From: Lantana camara
Lineage: Eukaryota > Streptophyta > Magnoliopsida > Lamiales > Verbenaceae
Direction: 5' to 3'
NCBI GenBank assembly: GCA_037501455.1
Contig: CM074864.1
Location: 24,298,001-24,362,000, forward strand
DNA length: 64,000 bases
The position numbers were made by a program, and so were the translations under genes. This document shows positions 1 to 11,909 of the stretch, piece after piece. Positions within the stretch are counted from its first letter, which is position 1; each line of letters opens with the position of its first letter. The notes beneath the pieces were generated by a model, which was given only the letters and a program-made list of their open reading frames with translations, was not told the DNA's origin and made no database searches.

Positions 1-388
1 TGTGAAGTATATGATTAATTTTTCTATAGCATGAATAAGTGTTTAATTATTCGTATTTGTACCTAATTGGTCCTAATTGCAACTTTATATAATTAATGGA
101 CTTAATTGTAACATTTATGAATTTGATACTTAATTGCATAACTTAAATTCCTTGAGGACTTGGTTGCAATTTCCCCTTTTCTTTCCCTCTTCATACATGA
201 TCAAACACACATACATACACACACTTGCATATTTCTTCATTTCTTGCTCAAGAACAAGACAACAAGCATTCCATCTCTTTCTCCCTCTCATTCGGTTGAT
301 CCAAGGAAGCCTAGACCAAGAATTTTCATTCATTTTCAACAAGTTATCAAGCGTACACTCTCTTCTCCTTTCTCCCCTTCTTTTTCTT

Positions 389-406
389 CAAGTTTAAGGT
401 AAGGTG
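389..406 (+). promoter_or_regulatory. Splice-donor-like site in LTR C
   Basis: A CT-rich, leader-like stretch (about 340-395) ends in TTTAAG|GTAAGG, with the exon/intron boundary predicted between 398 and 399. The same arrangement occurs in LTRs A and B. No acceptor could be fixed by eye. Confidence 0.4.
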
Positions 407-729
407 TATATATGTATTTTTGATGGACTTTGAAAATTTGTTAGGGTTTTTGATATATATTGAATCGATGAACATATTTAAATTATATGTGTTGATTATG
501 GAATTTTTTAAGCATTCATAACTTGAGTTATATGAAGTTTGAGCATATGTGATCTGTTGGTACTTTAAGAGTTTTATGTTGAATTTTGATTGAATTAAAG
601 CATGTAGTTTTGGTTCTTTTGATGCTGACGTGTTTATATGATGTGTGTATATATTTCCTTGTTGATTTCTTGCCCTTAGTTCGTGTGGTTTTGGCCTAGG
701 GATGGATTTTTCACCATCCCTTATTTTGT

Positions 730-1095
730 TCGTCTCAAAACTGTGCTGTGCCGCGACACCTTTTGAACTATTTTCTGGCGCGGCCAGGACACTAGTACAG
801 TTTTTGTTTCTGCGTGTCCGTCGTGCCCGTAATGCTTTTTAACAAAAAACCAGGCGCGGCCGCGAGACCAAGTCAGTAGGTACTTCTAGATCCCCGTCGC
901 GCCCGCGATGTTTTCTGGCACGGCCACGACGTTAGTCCAGTGGTTGTTTTTGCCGGTCCGTTGTGCCAATGACTTATTTTAGTTATTTTTCGGTTGCGGC
1001 CGCGACGGTATGTTAGTTAGTTCGCCTGCTAGTCCATCGTGCCTGCGACATTTTTTGGAGCGGTTGCGGCGTGGCCTGGCGCGCCCCGACGCTTC
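730..1095 (+). repeat. GC-rich palindromic cassette in LTR C
   Basis: The block stands out from its AT-rich surroundings through repeated GCGCGGCC / GGCCGCG-type words. Phrases such as 'ccgtcgtgcccg', 'ggcgcggccgcg', 'ccgtcgcgcccgcg' and 'ggcacggccacgac' recur about every 50-70 nt. Each unit pairs a CGNGCC arm with a GGCNCG arm. No coding potential is evident. Confidence 0.6.
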
Positions 1096-2507
1096 TTTGT
1101 TTTTTAGTTTAGTTTTTCTGCTTCGTTTTATACTTTATTTACCCTCCGTTACTTCCTCTGATCCCTGATTGAGACTTATATGACTTTATCATGATTTGAT
1201 TCTTGTTAAAGCATGCGTGGGACATTAATTGCACAAGAACTTGTTCATGATGTAACTTGACTTCATAATCATGTTATTTCATTCTTATTCTGTTGCCGTT
1301 CGTCGTACTTATTTCATATTGAGTCGAGTCTCGCTAGTATCCTATTTTTCTTGTCCAAAGGTTTCTTATGAGGACGATGAGCCAGTCGTGTATGGTCCAG
1401 GGAATCTGTTTTGTTTCCTTTTTGCTTTGGTTCAAGTGAGGAATTGTTAGGATTTATGTATATAACCCTACGACCCTCTTATGTGTTCATTTGGCCAAAA
1501 TCTATTATAGAAATATAACTGATTTCAAATGACAAAATGTTTTCAAAATGTACCTATAACCTATTCCTGTCATTTTTTGGCAAGAATCTTACACTTCCCA
1601 GGGCCCAGGGGCTTGTGTATTGAGAGAACCGGGAAAGCATGGGCTGACGGCTATCTCTTGCTTAAGTCCCAACCAAACTCGGACTTCCCGGACATTCACC
1701 AGGAGGTTTGGTGAATCGAAGGGGCTCCGATCAATGGGATTCATGTACCCATTGATCATCCTGTTCTAGGTGGTAAGGGCTAGCTACTCGAGCCACCAAC
1801 CCCGGAGGAAAAAGGGGTATTTTTGCACCTGAACGGAATCTTATATTAAGTGAAACCTAAATCTTGCATGATCAATTAATAATTATATTGTACACTAAGG
1901 GAGTAAGATTGGAGAATGCTTACTCGCCGAGCCACTGATCACTATCCTGATTTAAATTTGATATTATAATTTCATACATTGATATCTCGTATTTCACCCG
2001 TCCCTTGAAAACCTTGTATGGAATTACGGCTTACATGATCTTTACTGCTTTATATATTATTTGTGTCTTTCACTCAGTCTTGTGGAGACTGACCCCTCTC
2101 TTCTTTGTCCCTCAGATACTTCTTGGCGTAACTAGGTGGTACCTACATTAGTTTATTGTATTTTCAAGTCTAGCTAAGTTACATGCATGTCCTGTACCAC
2201 ACACTCATGTATCTATTTTGATTTGTATTACCTTGAGACAAAATGCTTATATCTTGGAAATTATCGTATCTAAGACTTGGTGGATGGTATACTATGGATG
2301 ACTTAATATGAGTATATATTCTGAACTCCTGTTATATTCCTGTTTCCTCTTTTTGGATTTCTGATTTATTGGTACAGGGTTAGTCCCACCTAGCCGGGGT
2401 CCGTGTTGTATCTCCGTTCGCTATGATTGGACTTGTATACGGACTATATTCATATATGAGTTTGGCCTTAGTACGGGGCATGTGGTGACCCATGTTTGGG
2501 TGTCACA

Positions 2508-3738
2508 GATCTCTTACTAATTAAGTTGTTCATAGTCCATTAAATATTAAACCATTGGCCAAGGTGGATAAAAGATCAAGACATCAAGAAAATGAGGTTT
2601 CTTGGATTGCGGTCTAAATGGATATGAAATGAACTTAACTTTAAAGATCAAGAATAACAAGGCTCTAAGTATATTCCCATGCCTTAATGTCTTAATTGAA
2701 AGATGAAATTGTAGGAGGATCGTATTTCACTGATTGTCATTGACTGAAAGGTTCTTTGATTCATTTTGTTATTCGACTAGGGGTCCCACACCCATTGCTA
2801 GATTACGATGGTGTGATCTGTGAACTAATTAATTAAATATAAGAATGAATTAATTAGTGTCACTGCTATTTGAATAATGAACCTAAAGGGTCACACATAA
2901 ATACCAGGTCATGAGGGTTTTAGTAGGAAGTTAGTCGGATTAACAAGATGATCAAATGGGCAACATGTACATGGGCCCCACGTCACGCCTGTGACACGTG
3001 TGGCACAAGCCACACATTTGAAGACTTTAATTAATTAAATTGTTTAGTTAATTTTTGGGGTTTTAATTAATTTTGAATTAATTACTAACACCAAACTCAA
3101 AATAATTAACCTAATAAATATTTAATTGTGAATTAAATTGATTATTGAATTAGATATTTAATTTTTGTTAGATAAAATTGAATAGTCAAACTCGTAAAGG
3201 GCTTAGGAAAGAGATTTCTTGAGATGTCTTGCAAGATAAGATAAGATCTTATTTTAAATAAAAGATATTATTTAATTAGTGAATATTGAGCAAGAAATCA
3301 AAACCCACTTGTCTTAGGAAAGCCTTAAGGGGTTCGAACCCCACATTATAAATATAAGTGTGGGAGTCTTTCTAGGGTTTAGACCAACATTCTTGAAGCG
3401 TTAATTATTTTGAGAAAAATCAAAAGAAAAGTTTTCACAAAATTTCCTATCCAAAACCCAAGCCCAGGACTAGTATTCTCAATAGCTTGATCGTGGTCTA
3501 GGACTGGTGTGGATACGCTTTGGAGGATTATCTACTTTGGGATCTAATCAAGAACCGTTCAAGGGATAATCTGCTTGAAGGGTATTTGATAGGCGAGATC
3601 AAACATCACTAGAAAACTTCAATTAACGGTAATTTACTTGAATCTCTCTTTGTTTTGAAATGAACATTGCAAGAATAAGATCCCTTTTAGAATTTTTTTT
3701 TTTTAAATTTCGCTGCTTCAACTCTGTGTTTTCTAACA
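2508..3738 (+). repeat. Copia LTR remnant J, 5'-truncated
   Basis: This matches the downstream half of the copia LTR family seen complete at 53870-55866, starting at the equivalent of about base 54586. Shared landmarks are 'gatcaagacatcaagaaaa', the repeated attaattaatt tracts, 'gggtcacaca' and a cacgtgtgg cluster near 2985-3020. A TATA-like ATTATAAATA sits at 3345-3354. It ends TTTTCTAACA at 3738 and is followed directly by a primer binding site. The missing left part coincides with the end of gypsy LTR C. Confidence 0.75.
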
Positions 3739-4018
3739 AGTGGTATCACAACCATGCTTGCAACTTCATTTCGAAACGTATATTGAGCTGAATTTTGACT
3801 GAAAATTATTGAATTTGGATGATAGTTATGTATCCTGAATTTGTTTATATTTCGAATCTGTAGGATCTAAATTGTTTTTCTTGAAAATTGCTGAAAAATG
3901 TTTTCGTATTAAATATTGTTTAAAGCTATTCAATTCTGGATTTTTATGAATTAAGATTTTAATTCAAGAAAACCGATTTTAAAAATTCTTGGGGAGGGGG
4001 GAGGGGGGAGGGGGACAT
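3739..4018 (+). other. Copia J primer binding site and leader fragment
   Basis: AGTGGTATCACAACC at 3739-3753 is a slightly altered tRNA-Met-type primer binding site directly after the LTR. The next 250 bp resemble the leader of copia G (46756 onward), including 'tttcgaaacgta' and 'gaattttgactgaaaatt'. The leader is cut at 4018. A G-rich tract (GGGGAGGGGGG repeated, about 3991-4014) ends it, close to where the GC-rich cassette starts in the other copia copies. Confidence 0.65.
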
Positions 4019-4198
4019 TGTGACACCCCGTCTGATCGTACGTACATGTTTGTGGTAAGTGTGAGTTTATTTTTCGTATTTGCATTTATTTCCGTAATTT
4101 CATTTATTTATATTCTTGTTATCTATTTCTTATTCTATGATTTATATGAAATTATTTGAATTATTTGATTTAAATGTCAAGAATATGTCTTAAGTGTT
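4019..4198 (+). repeat. Gypsy LTR 5' end fragment
   Basis: The fragment starts TGTGACACCCCGTC, a typical gypsy LTR terminus, and is cut after 180 bp by gypsy A. The terminus is the inverted match of the LTR C end at 2507, so it may be the same family. It does not match the start of LTR B, so it is not the missing left half of B. Confidence 0.55.
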
Positions 4199-4845
4199 TA
4201 TCCCAAGTACTAACATTGATAGCCTGAAGAGCTCTCTGAATATCCTCTCGAAGCCTATGAAGGAAGTGACGGGCTCTGTGTGAATCAATATATGTGGGTA
4301 GCATAGGGAGCAAATCTCTCGAACTCTAGAATGTAGTCCTCAATAGATCTGGATCCCTGCTTCAGCTCAGAAAACTCCTGATGTCTGCGCTCTCGTGCAC
4401 TATGAGGTATAAACTTCTCTTGGAACTCATGCACGAAAGTCTCCCAAGTGAACTCCATACCACTCCTCTCAAGTCTAGATCGAACTCCCTTGAGCAAGTT
4501 AGATGCCTGCCCCTGAATGAATCGAGCAGTACAAACCGCCCTATCCTGAGAACTCCCTGGGAAAATCTCCCAAATACCACTGATCTCAGCTAACCACTCC
4601 TCAGCCTTGATATCATCTCCCCCAAACCACTTAGGAGGGTTGTTGTTCTGAAACTCCCTATACACAGCTGAGATAGTACCATCCTGACCATTAACTGGTG
4701 GTGTCTGCTGACTCTGATTCTGTTGCAACTGATTGAGAAGTGCGTGAACAATGTTCTCCGCATTTAGCGGTGGTGGCGGAGGCGGATTAGGAGCATCCAG
4801 GGAAGCCTCTCGGTCACGGCATCTAGGCGGCATCCTGAAATTCAA
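4199..4845 (-). pseudogene. gag: Truncated second gag copy of gypsy A
   Basis: The N-terminal half of Gag starts MNFRMPPR, followed by a proline-rich stretch. The retrotransposon Gag core (..WFGGDDIKAEEWLAEI..) is intact through about residue 185. It keeps the glutamine codon that is a stop in the other copy. A 5-bp deletion near 4289 (relative to 11840) shifts the frame, and the DNA homology ends at 4199, so the zinc knuckle and all of pol are missing. Gag forms the virus-like particle in the cytoplasm. This copy follows an LTR and primer site, as a real gag would, which argues for a tandem array or unequal exchange rather than a random fragment. Confidence 0.8.
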
Positions 4846-5008
4846 AGATTCAGGAAATATTGATGCATGTGGATTAGTACGTGGTTATGTATACAAGTAT
4901 TAGTAATAAACAAGTATTCAAGTAAATAAGTCACATAATCACATTGTCCTATGCCGTCCCATCTAAACAGACTCGACACGACACTAGAGCTCGGTTTTGC
5001 AACCTAGA

Positions 5009-5020
5009 GCTCTGATACCA
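5009..5020 (-). other. Primer binding site, left copy (gypsy A)
   Basis: The minus strand reads TGGTATCAGAGC, complementary to the 3' end of initiator tRNA-Met, a few bases beyond the LTR end. It is evidence that internal sequence follows this LTR. Confidence 0.8.
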
Positions 5021-6026
5021 CTTAAGGATGTAACACCTCAAACGGAGGATGCTACATCCCCCGCACTGAGACCCAGACCCGAGCATGAAATGGAAATCCA
5101 TGCCCGAATCCGAATCAGAGCTAACAGGAGACAAACACAAACACTATGCTAGGCGGATCTAACTCGACAAACTCAGAGCACAGAAGCAAATCAAACATTC
5201 AAAACAAGATAGCAGAAGCATTTAAATCAATCATTCAAAACAAGTAATGGGTTCAACTAGCATAGAAACCTAGTCCCGAAAATCCGATCAACATAACGTA
5301 ATAACAGTGCCACACAGGGCTGAATACGAATGCCACACAGGACTACAGAAAGGTAAAGTATAAACTCAAGTCTACAAGTCATGACATAAGTAAAGTATAT
5401 GAAAGACAAATGCAACTAGAAAGGCTATACCGACGAAGTGCAACTCAAAGGACTCACTCCCCGCCTAGCAAACGGCCAACAGACCTGCAACTAAAAGTTA
5501 AATGAGGGGTCAGTCAACTTGACCGAGTGAGGGGGCTAACGTACACCCACAATATATACATATAGAGCACAACACATATCAGAAGGGTGGACTCATGAAC
5601 CGGAGATAGGTGTTGCATACCAAAGACATTTTCAAAGTACCCCAAAAGATAGATATAGAAGTTTTTAGAAAACATTTCAAAATCTTTATCTCGATTCATG
5701 ATTCCCAGACAGAATAGTCACATGCTCGGCGAGTACGAGCTTCCGACCTTTACTCCTCAGAACATAAATCAAAATCAATCCACCCTCTACACCAATGATG
5801 GAGGAGATGTACAGTCCCCAAACCATCCAGAACAGACCAGAACCTCAAGGGGTAGCTATCCCACAAGAGTCTTCCCCGGATAATATACCAAAAGCTCAAG
5901 ATATCACGCCTCCCCTATCTCCCTGAGTCACGTAATGATATCTCAAATGGAACTACGCACATGGTTGAAACCCCGACGGCCCTGTCCGTCCCGGAGGAAC
6001 CATTACCCATCGCTCCTCGGATCCAC

Positions 6027-6060
6027 AACAGAACAGAACAGAACAGAACAGAACAGAACA
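6027..6060 (+). repeat. AACAG microsatellite in LTR A
   Basis: About seven tandem AACAG units lie here. The other LTR copy has only about four (13587-13605), so the tract changed length after the LTRs separated. Confidence 0.85.
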
Positions 6061-6682
6061 AGACATACGCCAATCTTTCATGGTAATCTAGCTACAGAAT
6101 CATAACACAATTGGATTTTCCAAAATAGCTTACATATGCCTCAGAAAACTTAATTTTTATATATATTCCCACGCTGTGGAATTTAAGCCACGAAGGCTCC
6201 CACCCACGCAGGACACACGCACAATGTCATAAACATATCATATCCAACACATACATAGTTATAGTAAGCTATACTCGCATGCAAGGGTAGAAATCAACAT
6301 GTAAAGGCCATAGGTCGCATAACTATACAAAATCCTAAACCTCACCTCGTGATAGTAGAGTCTGAGAGTGTGAAGGGCCAAACACTCTAAACCTCGGGCT
6401 CCCCGGCACCACCAAACTCTGTAACAAGACAAACAGAAGCCCAAACATAGACTCTACATGAACCAAGTTAGACGCGCAGAGTACAAAGTATGAATGACAT
6501 GCGAAATGGAATGATGCTTATCAAGTTTGCCACAAAGGACAATTCAAATAATCAAGTAAATCATGCAAGTAATGAGGTATTAAGGTTCAGAGATGCATTC
6601 CAAGTCATATCGTAACATATAAGTCAGGTAGCAACTCAAACGAATCACATACGCACGAGAAAGCAAGTAAAAAGGGTCACAA

Positions 6683-6860
6683 ACGCATGGGAACGGTCCT
6701 TCCCACGCCAAGGCCAAGCGAGACTGGGAACAGTCGTTCCCCGTTTAAGTACACACGGGAACGGTCGTTCCTATGTTTGGTCCCCGAATCCAAACCCTAG
6801 CCCGGAAGGGCCGTTCCGGGCTTAAAGCACAAAAGGTAACGGCCGTTCCGGCTATGACTC
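6683..6860 (-). repeat. Palindromic GGAACGG..CCGTTCC cassette, left LTR A
   Basis: About five units of an imperfect palindrome related to GGGAACGGTCGTTCC lie 30-45 nt apart. The most regular arms are around 6730 (gggaacagtcgttccc), 6758 and 6804 (ccggaagggccgttccgg). The block is GC-rich in an AT-rich LTR and shows no protein signal. Confidence 0.75.
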
Positions 6861-7264
6861 TGGACCAAAAGCTTGACAGCTTCGGGAAGAAGAAGGGGAA
6901 AGCCAAAAATCAACATTCCAACACGAAAACAACCATAAAATACCACGAAATTCAAGTACATCATATAAATCATGCTTAGCATCAAAACATCAATTAATTC
7001 AAGTTTAGGAAAGTTTTTCCCAATTTCTCAAACACCCATTTTCATGAATTTCAAGCTTAAACATGAAAATATGAATTCCTAGTCTTCCTTACACGAATTT
7101 CCAGCAACTAAGATACATAGGGAGCATTCAAATCACCAAGGCTTGCTTAAGGAATTCAAGATCTCATCATAATCTTCACATGATCTCTCCATTCAAATTC
7201 ATACCAATAATTTCATGATCAAATCCAACAATAGAAATGACATACTCATCAAAAGAGATCCAAA

Positions 7265-7273
7265 ACTTACCTT
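7265..7273 (-). promoter_or_regulatory. Splice-donor-like site, left LTR A
   Basis: The minus strand reads CAAG|GTAAGT, a strong match to the plant 5' splice consensus, about 150 nt downstream of the TATA box. Confidence 0.45.
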
Positions 7274-7419
7274 GTCTTGTGAAGGAATGAGGAATCAAAG
7301 AATATGAGCTCTTAGAATGAAAGATAGTTCAAGTCTTGATCTTCTCTTGATGTTTCTCCATGAGATTCTCTTTGAGGTTAACTTGTGTGGTTTGAAATGA
7401 AATGAAAAAGGATAAAGCT

Positions 7420-7429
7420 ATTTATATGG
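7420..7429 (-). promoter_or_regulatory. TATA box, left LTR A
   Basis: The minus strand reads CCATATAAATAGC, a good plant TATA box, about 520 nt into the LTR. It would set the U3/R boundary roughly 30 nt downstream. Confidence 0.65.
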
Positions 7430-7948
7430 TGGCTAATAGTTCTAGGTCAAGGTTAGGGTTTCCAAGATATAATATGAGGCTAAAGGCTTTATTAGGATTT
7501 GAGCTCAAATAAATGACTTTCGGCCCAATAAGTCAAAACTAAAAGGTTTAAGGACTAAACGGTTTCCGAACAATATAAAGTAAATTCCGTTGGACCCGAA
7601 TCACCGAATCAAGTCCAATGGTGGTGTCGGAATTCGAATTCGAATTCCCGAATTCATGTTGGTCCCGAATGACCCAAACTCACCTAACTCAAGTTAGGCC
7701 CAAACACACCAATAGGTCCAAGTCCTATTTAAATCCAACTCCAACAATTAATTTAAATTCACCCAAGTTCCATTCCCAAGTTGTCATGCAAGAATTCATA
7801 TTTTACAATTTTGCAAATTAGTTAATTAAGTCACATTTTCAGTCAAAGTTGGAATTAAACACATAGAAAGGGAATTAAATCACATAAGTGCGTAAGGTAA
7901 ACTCTCTCGTGGCACATACCTATACGATTTATCGGACAGGGCATCACA

Positions 7949-7961
7949 ACCTCCCCCCCTT
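7949..7961 (-). other. Polypurine tract, gypsy A
   Basis: The minus strand reads AAGGGGGGGAGGT directly before the LTR start TGTGATGCCC. It would prime plus-strand DNA synthesis. Confidence 0.85.
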
Positions 7962-7988
7962 AGGAGAACCTGTCCTCAGGTTCATTGC

Positions 7989-8561
7989 TTAGAACAACTC
8001 CAGATACATCTTCCCCATCTTTTCTTCAGTCTCCCAAGTCGATTCCTTAGATTTTTGATCTCTCCATAACACTTTGACTAAGGGAATCTGCTTGTTCCTC
8101 AACCCTTGTACCTTCTGATCCTGAATCTCAATCGGGTGCTTCACAATCGTCAAATCGAACTCAAGCTGTACCTCTTCAACTGGTAAAACCGTCGACTCAT
8201 CGGGGTAGAACTTTTGAAGCTGTGAAACGTGGAACACATTATGAATCCCAACCAAACTCGGCGGTAGATCCAACCTATACGCTACCTCTCCAATCCTCTC
8301 CGGAATCTCAAACGGTCCAAGATATCGAGGGCTAAGCTTCCCACCTCTACCAATACGAGAAAAGCCCTTCCTAGGTGATGCCTTCAAGAAGACACGATCT
8401 ACGACCTCAAACTCGAGGAGCCTTCTCCTCTTATCCGCATAACTCTTCTGTCTATCCTGAGCTGCTTTCATTCTCTGCTGAATCAACTTAACCTTTTCAA
8501 CTGTCTTCTCAATCTCAGCCGAGGCCTTAGCTCTCGTGAGCTTACCCTCCTTAGTCCATCA
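7989..8561 (-). pseudogene. pol: Gypsy A integrase C-terminus and chromodomain segment
   Basis: This is the last part of the gag-pol frame, after the double stop at 8559-8564. From Met at 8486 it runs 165 residues: a basic stretch (RQKSYADKRRR), the GPF/Y-type motif RYLGPFEI near residue 58, the NVFHVSQL motif near 85, and a chromodomain-like tail (PIEIQDQK..LVKVLWRDQ..STWE). In chromoviruses this tail targets integration to particular chromatin. The natural stop lies just before the polypurine tract. The frame is the same as upstream, with no frameshift. Confidence 0.85.
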
Positions 8562-9284
8562 CTAATCCTCAATATCCCAATATAGTGGCGACCTACACCT
8601 CCTCCCATAGAGTGCCTCGTAAGGGGCCATACCAATCGAAGCCTGGTAACTGTTGTTGTAAGAGAACTCAACCAAGGTCAAGTGCTTATCCCATTTATCC
8701 TTAAAATCCAATGCACACGCCCTCAACTTGTCCTCAAGATACTTAATCAACCGCTCTGATTGTCCATCAGTCTGAGGATGTGATGCGGTGCTAAACTTAA
8801 GCTTTGTACCCAAGCACTTCTGAAGATCCTGCCAAAAACTAGCTGTAAACCGAGGATCCCGATCTGACACGATGCTAGCCGGAACTCCATGTAGTATCAC
8901 TATCTCATTACAATACAATTCAGCCAACTTAGGTACCTTATCCGTCATCCGAATCTTAAGGAAATGAGCAGACTTAGTCAAACGGTCTATCACTACCCAA
9001 ATACCGTCGAATCCTATCCTAGACCTTGGTAGGCCGGACACAAAGTCCATAGTCACCTGCTCCCACTTCCACTCCGGAATCGGAAGTGGTTGGAGCGTAC
9101 CTCCCGGTTTCTGATGTTCTACCTTAACTATCTGGCATGTTAGACATCGCTTCACAAAGAACGCGACATCCATCTTCATACCACTCCACCAATAGAACTC
9201 TTTCAAGTCCCGGTACATCTTCGTACCTCTTGGGTGAATGGAATAACCGGAGTGGTGTGCCTCCTCAAGTATTACCCTCTTGAG
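8562..9284 (-). pseudogene. pol: Gypsy A integrase core
   Basis: The integrase zinc-binding region (EEAHHSG..H, then CLTCQ) starts before the Met at 9218 and is followed by the catalytic core. The acidic triad is visible: Asp in TMDFVSG, Asp in IVSDRDPRF and Glu in HPQTDGQSER. It would insert the retrotransposon cDNA into nuclear DNA. The segment is bounded by TAA at 9285-9287 upstream and by TAG plus TGA at 8564-8559 downstream, all in the same frame. Catalytic residues are preserved, so the decay is recent or limited to point changes. Confidence 0.88.
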
Positions 9285-9770
9285 TTAGTTAGGCACACAC
9301 ACTCTTGCCTTGAACCTGAACAAACCAGAATCATCAAACCCAAACTTAGTCTCTGGATCATCTCTCGAACGAGCAACCAATCTCTGAATCTCGGGATCCA
9401 TAGACTGAGCCTCCAACAATCTCTGCTTCAAATTAGGTTGAACCGTGAGGTTGGCTAACCTAGCCACAAAAACCATAACAGTTGAACTCTGCTCAGAAAA
9501 CCTAGCCACTAAACTCGAAATACTGACCTTCCTGCTCAACGCGTCGGCAACCACATTTGCCTTACCTGGATGGTATTGAATCGTGCAATCGTAGTCCTCT
9601 AAGAACTCAACCCATCTCCTCTGTCTCAAGTTAAGCTCTTTCTGCATGAACAAGTACTGAAGACTCTTATGATCCGAGAACACCTCAAACGTAGCACCAT
9701 AGAGATAGTGGCGCCACTTAGACAACGCAAACATGACTGCCGCAAGCTCTAGATCATGGGTGGGGTAATT
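9285..9770 (-). pseudogene. pol: Gypsy A RNase H segment
   Basis: This continues the pol frame after the nonsense codon at 9771-9773 (expected [13 protein letters not shown], found [16 protein letters not shown]). It contains [11 protein letters not shown] and the conserved ADALSRK motif that closes the RNase H/linker part of gypsy pol. RNase H removes genomic RNA during reverse transcription. The segment ends at TAA (9285-9287). Confidence 0.85.
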
Positions 9771-11054
9771 CTACTCATGCACCTTCAACTTCCTAGAGAC
9801 GTAAGCTACAACCCGACCGTTCTGCATCAACACACAACCCAGCCCTTCCTTAGAAGCATCTGCATAAACCGCATAACCCTCAAGTCCCTCGGGTAGGGTA
9901 AGAACCTGTGCTGTAGTCAACCTTTCCTTTAGAGTCTGAAAGCTAAACTCACAACTATCATTCCCTTCAAACTTGCTTTCCTTCTTGGTCAACTTAGTTA
10001 ACGGGGCTATAATCTTAGAGAAATCCATCACAAATCTCCTATAGTAACCTGCCAAACCCAGAAAACTCCGTATCTCAGAGGCGTTCCTAGGCCTCTCCCA
10101 ATGTAACACCGTTTCAATCTTAGAGGGGTCGACCTCAATTCCATCGCCTGACATGATATGACCCAGAAAAGTGACTCGATCAATCCAAAACTCGCACTTA
10201 CTGAACTTAGCATACCGCTTGTGCTCTCTAAGTGTCTCCAACACAATCCGGAGATGCTGTGCATGCTCCACAACCGATCTCGAATACACCAAGATGTCGT
10301 CTATAAAGATCACCATGAATTTATCAAGGAACGACCTAAACACCCTGTGCATCATATCCATAAACACTGTAGGAGCATTCGTCAACCCAAACGGCATAAC
10401 CACAAACTCAAAGTGCCCGTATCTCGTATTGAATCCAGTCTTAGAGATATCCTCCTCTCTAATCCTCAACTGATAGTAACTCTGCCTCAAATCCAATTTG
10501 GAGTACACTCGCGAACCCTGCAAGCTATCAAACAACTCCTCAATATGGGGCAATGGATACTTGTTCTTAACTGTCATCCTGTTCAACTCACGATAGTCTA
10601 TACACATCCTTAACGTCCTATCTTTCTTCTTAACAAACAAGACGGGAGCACCCCACGGAGAAATGCTTGGATGAATGTATCCGCTAACCAAAAGCTTATC
10701 CAACTGCTTCTTCAGTTCCTTCAACTCAGCAGGAGCCATCCTGTAGGGGGTCTTCGAATAAGGTTCAGCTCCGGGATAGAGATCCACTACAAACTCAATG
10801 TCCCTGTCCGGTGGTAAGGACCCCAAACTCTCCGGGAATACATCCAGATACTCCCGTACGACCTCCGTCTCCTCAAGCTTGACCTGGTTCTTGGGTTTGT
10901 TCAGAAGGTAAACCACGAAACCTATAGCACCATCCCGGACTAACTTACTAGCCTCAACAAAGGATATAAACGGGCTGGATCCCAAACTCTCTCCAAAAAT
11001 CACCACAGAATTAAAAGAAATCCTTTTCAAACGACAATCCATAACTGTACCATG
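9771..11054 (-). pseudogene. pol: Gypsy A reverse transcriptase
   Basis: From Met at 11042 there are 423 open codons. They hold YRMAPAEL, the fingers motif [17 protein letters not shown], the catalytic Asp in [21 protein letters not shown], the active site FIDDILVYS (about residues 246-254) and FLGHIMS, then the start of RNase H ([15 protein letters not shown]). Every core RT motif is intact. The upstream boundary is a TGA at 11055-11057 where tryptophan is expected after GMDWLS; the downstream boundary is the TAG at 9771-9773. Confidence 0.9.
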
Positions 11055-11909
11055 TCAGGAAAGCCAATCCATCCCAAGAATCACCTTAAACCTCCCCATC
11101 GGCATCACAATCAAATCAGTAGGAAAAACTCGACCCTCAAAACTCACCGGACACTCACGAAACACTCTGTCCGTCTCCAAGCTCCCCCCCAAGGGAGAAC
11201 TCACCATAAATACATGCGCAGATATCTCAGCAAGCAAAGGCAAAGAAGCAACCATATCCCGGGCAATAAAAGAATGCGTAGCCCTAGGATCAAACAATGC
11301 ATGTAATGATATGCCATGAATATGTATTGTACATTCAACTACAACATTCTGATCAATCTCCGCTGTCTCTTCCTCGCCATCCAGAGCGTATGCGCGAGCC
11401 TGAACTACCGACTTCTTCTTCGGACAAGTATCCCTCATGTGCTCAGCCGAGCCACACACCAAGCATCTACCCAAATATCTCCAACACCTCTCCAACGGAT
11501 GAGGACCCTGATAGTGAGAGCAAATAGTTGGAGCTGGTGCTGGTAATGCCGGTGGTCCTGTATGAGCAGCATGTCGGGGCTTCTTGTTAATGAAGCCCTG
11601 TGGACGGAAAGCTGGTGTAGTAGTAGTAGAAGCATGAGTAGCGGACTTCTTACCCGATCTAGAACCCGAACCATGCCCCAAAAAGAAGGATGGGGGCCTC
11701 AACCTCTGTCTCTGGGCCTCCACCTGAATAGCCCTCTTGGCAACCTTATCCCAAGTACTAACATTGACAGCCTGAAGAGCTCTCTGAATATCCTCTCGAA
11801 GCCCATGAAGGAAGTGACGGGCTCTGTGTGAATCAATATCAGTGATGTGGGTAGCATAGGGAGCAAGTCTCTCGAACTCTAGAATGTAGTCCTTAATAGA
11901 TCTGGATCC
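11055..11909 (-). pseudogene. gag-pol: Gypsy A Gag C-terminus, zinc knuckle and aspartic protease
   Basis: The frame is open from just after the TAG at 11910-11912 (GSRSIKDYILEFERLAPYATHI..). It includes the CCHC zinc knuckle CLVCGSAEHMRDTC, which binds RNA, and the protease region. The protease active-site loop reads LFDPRATHSFI: the catalytic Asp is present, but the following glycine, nearly always present in the family, is arginine, so the protease is probably inactive. It ends GMDWLS-stop (TGA at 11055-11057). Confidence 0.85.

Larger units (their letters stand above)
1..2507 (+). repeat. Gypsy LTR, family C, 3' portion
   Basis: This is the right-hand part of a long gypsy-type LTR; its start lies off the window. 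It ends with GGGTGTCACA, the inverted match of the TGTGACACCC that opens the LTR fragment at 4019. Its parts follow the order of the complete gypsy B LTR at 20531-23458: a CT-rich stretch, AAG|GTAAGG, the phrase gatatatattgaatc, a GC-rich palindromic block, the region holding 'cctcactcag..agactgacc', then the gtggtgaccc tail. No protein is recognisable; short ORFs here are chance. The flank after base 2507 is a copia LTR fragment, so this may be a solo LTR or the edge of a larger element that inserted into copia J. Confidence 0.72.
5029..7948 (-). repeat. Gypsy A LTR, left copy
   Basis: This 2920-bp LTR begins (minus strand) TGTGATGCCC at 7948 and ends GGTGTTACA at 5029. It matches the copy at 12582-15528 closely along its whole length. 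It carries a TATA box, a splice-donor-like site, a palindromic block and an AACAG microsatellite. The short ORFs inside are not conserved as proteins between the two copies. Confidence 0.88.

Noticed and set aside
2508..4018. Interpretation of 1-4198 as one gypsy element with two LTRs and a polypurine tract at 3991-4014
   Set aside because: The interior is clearly copia LTR plus leader, not gypsy internal sequence, and the G-rich tract fits the start of a leader cassette.
10158..10613. 151-codon plus-strand ORF opposite gypsy A reverse transcriptase
   Set aside because: Antisense shadow of the conserved RT frame.
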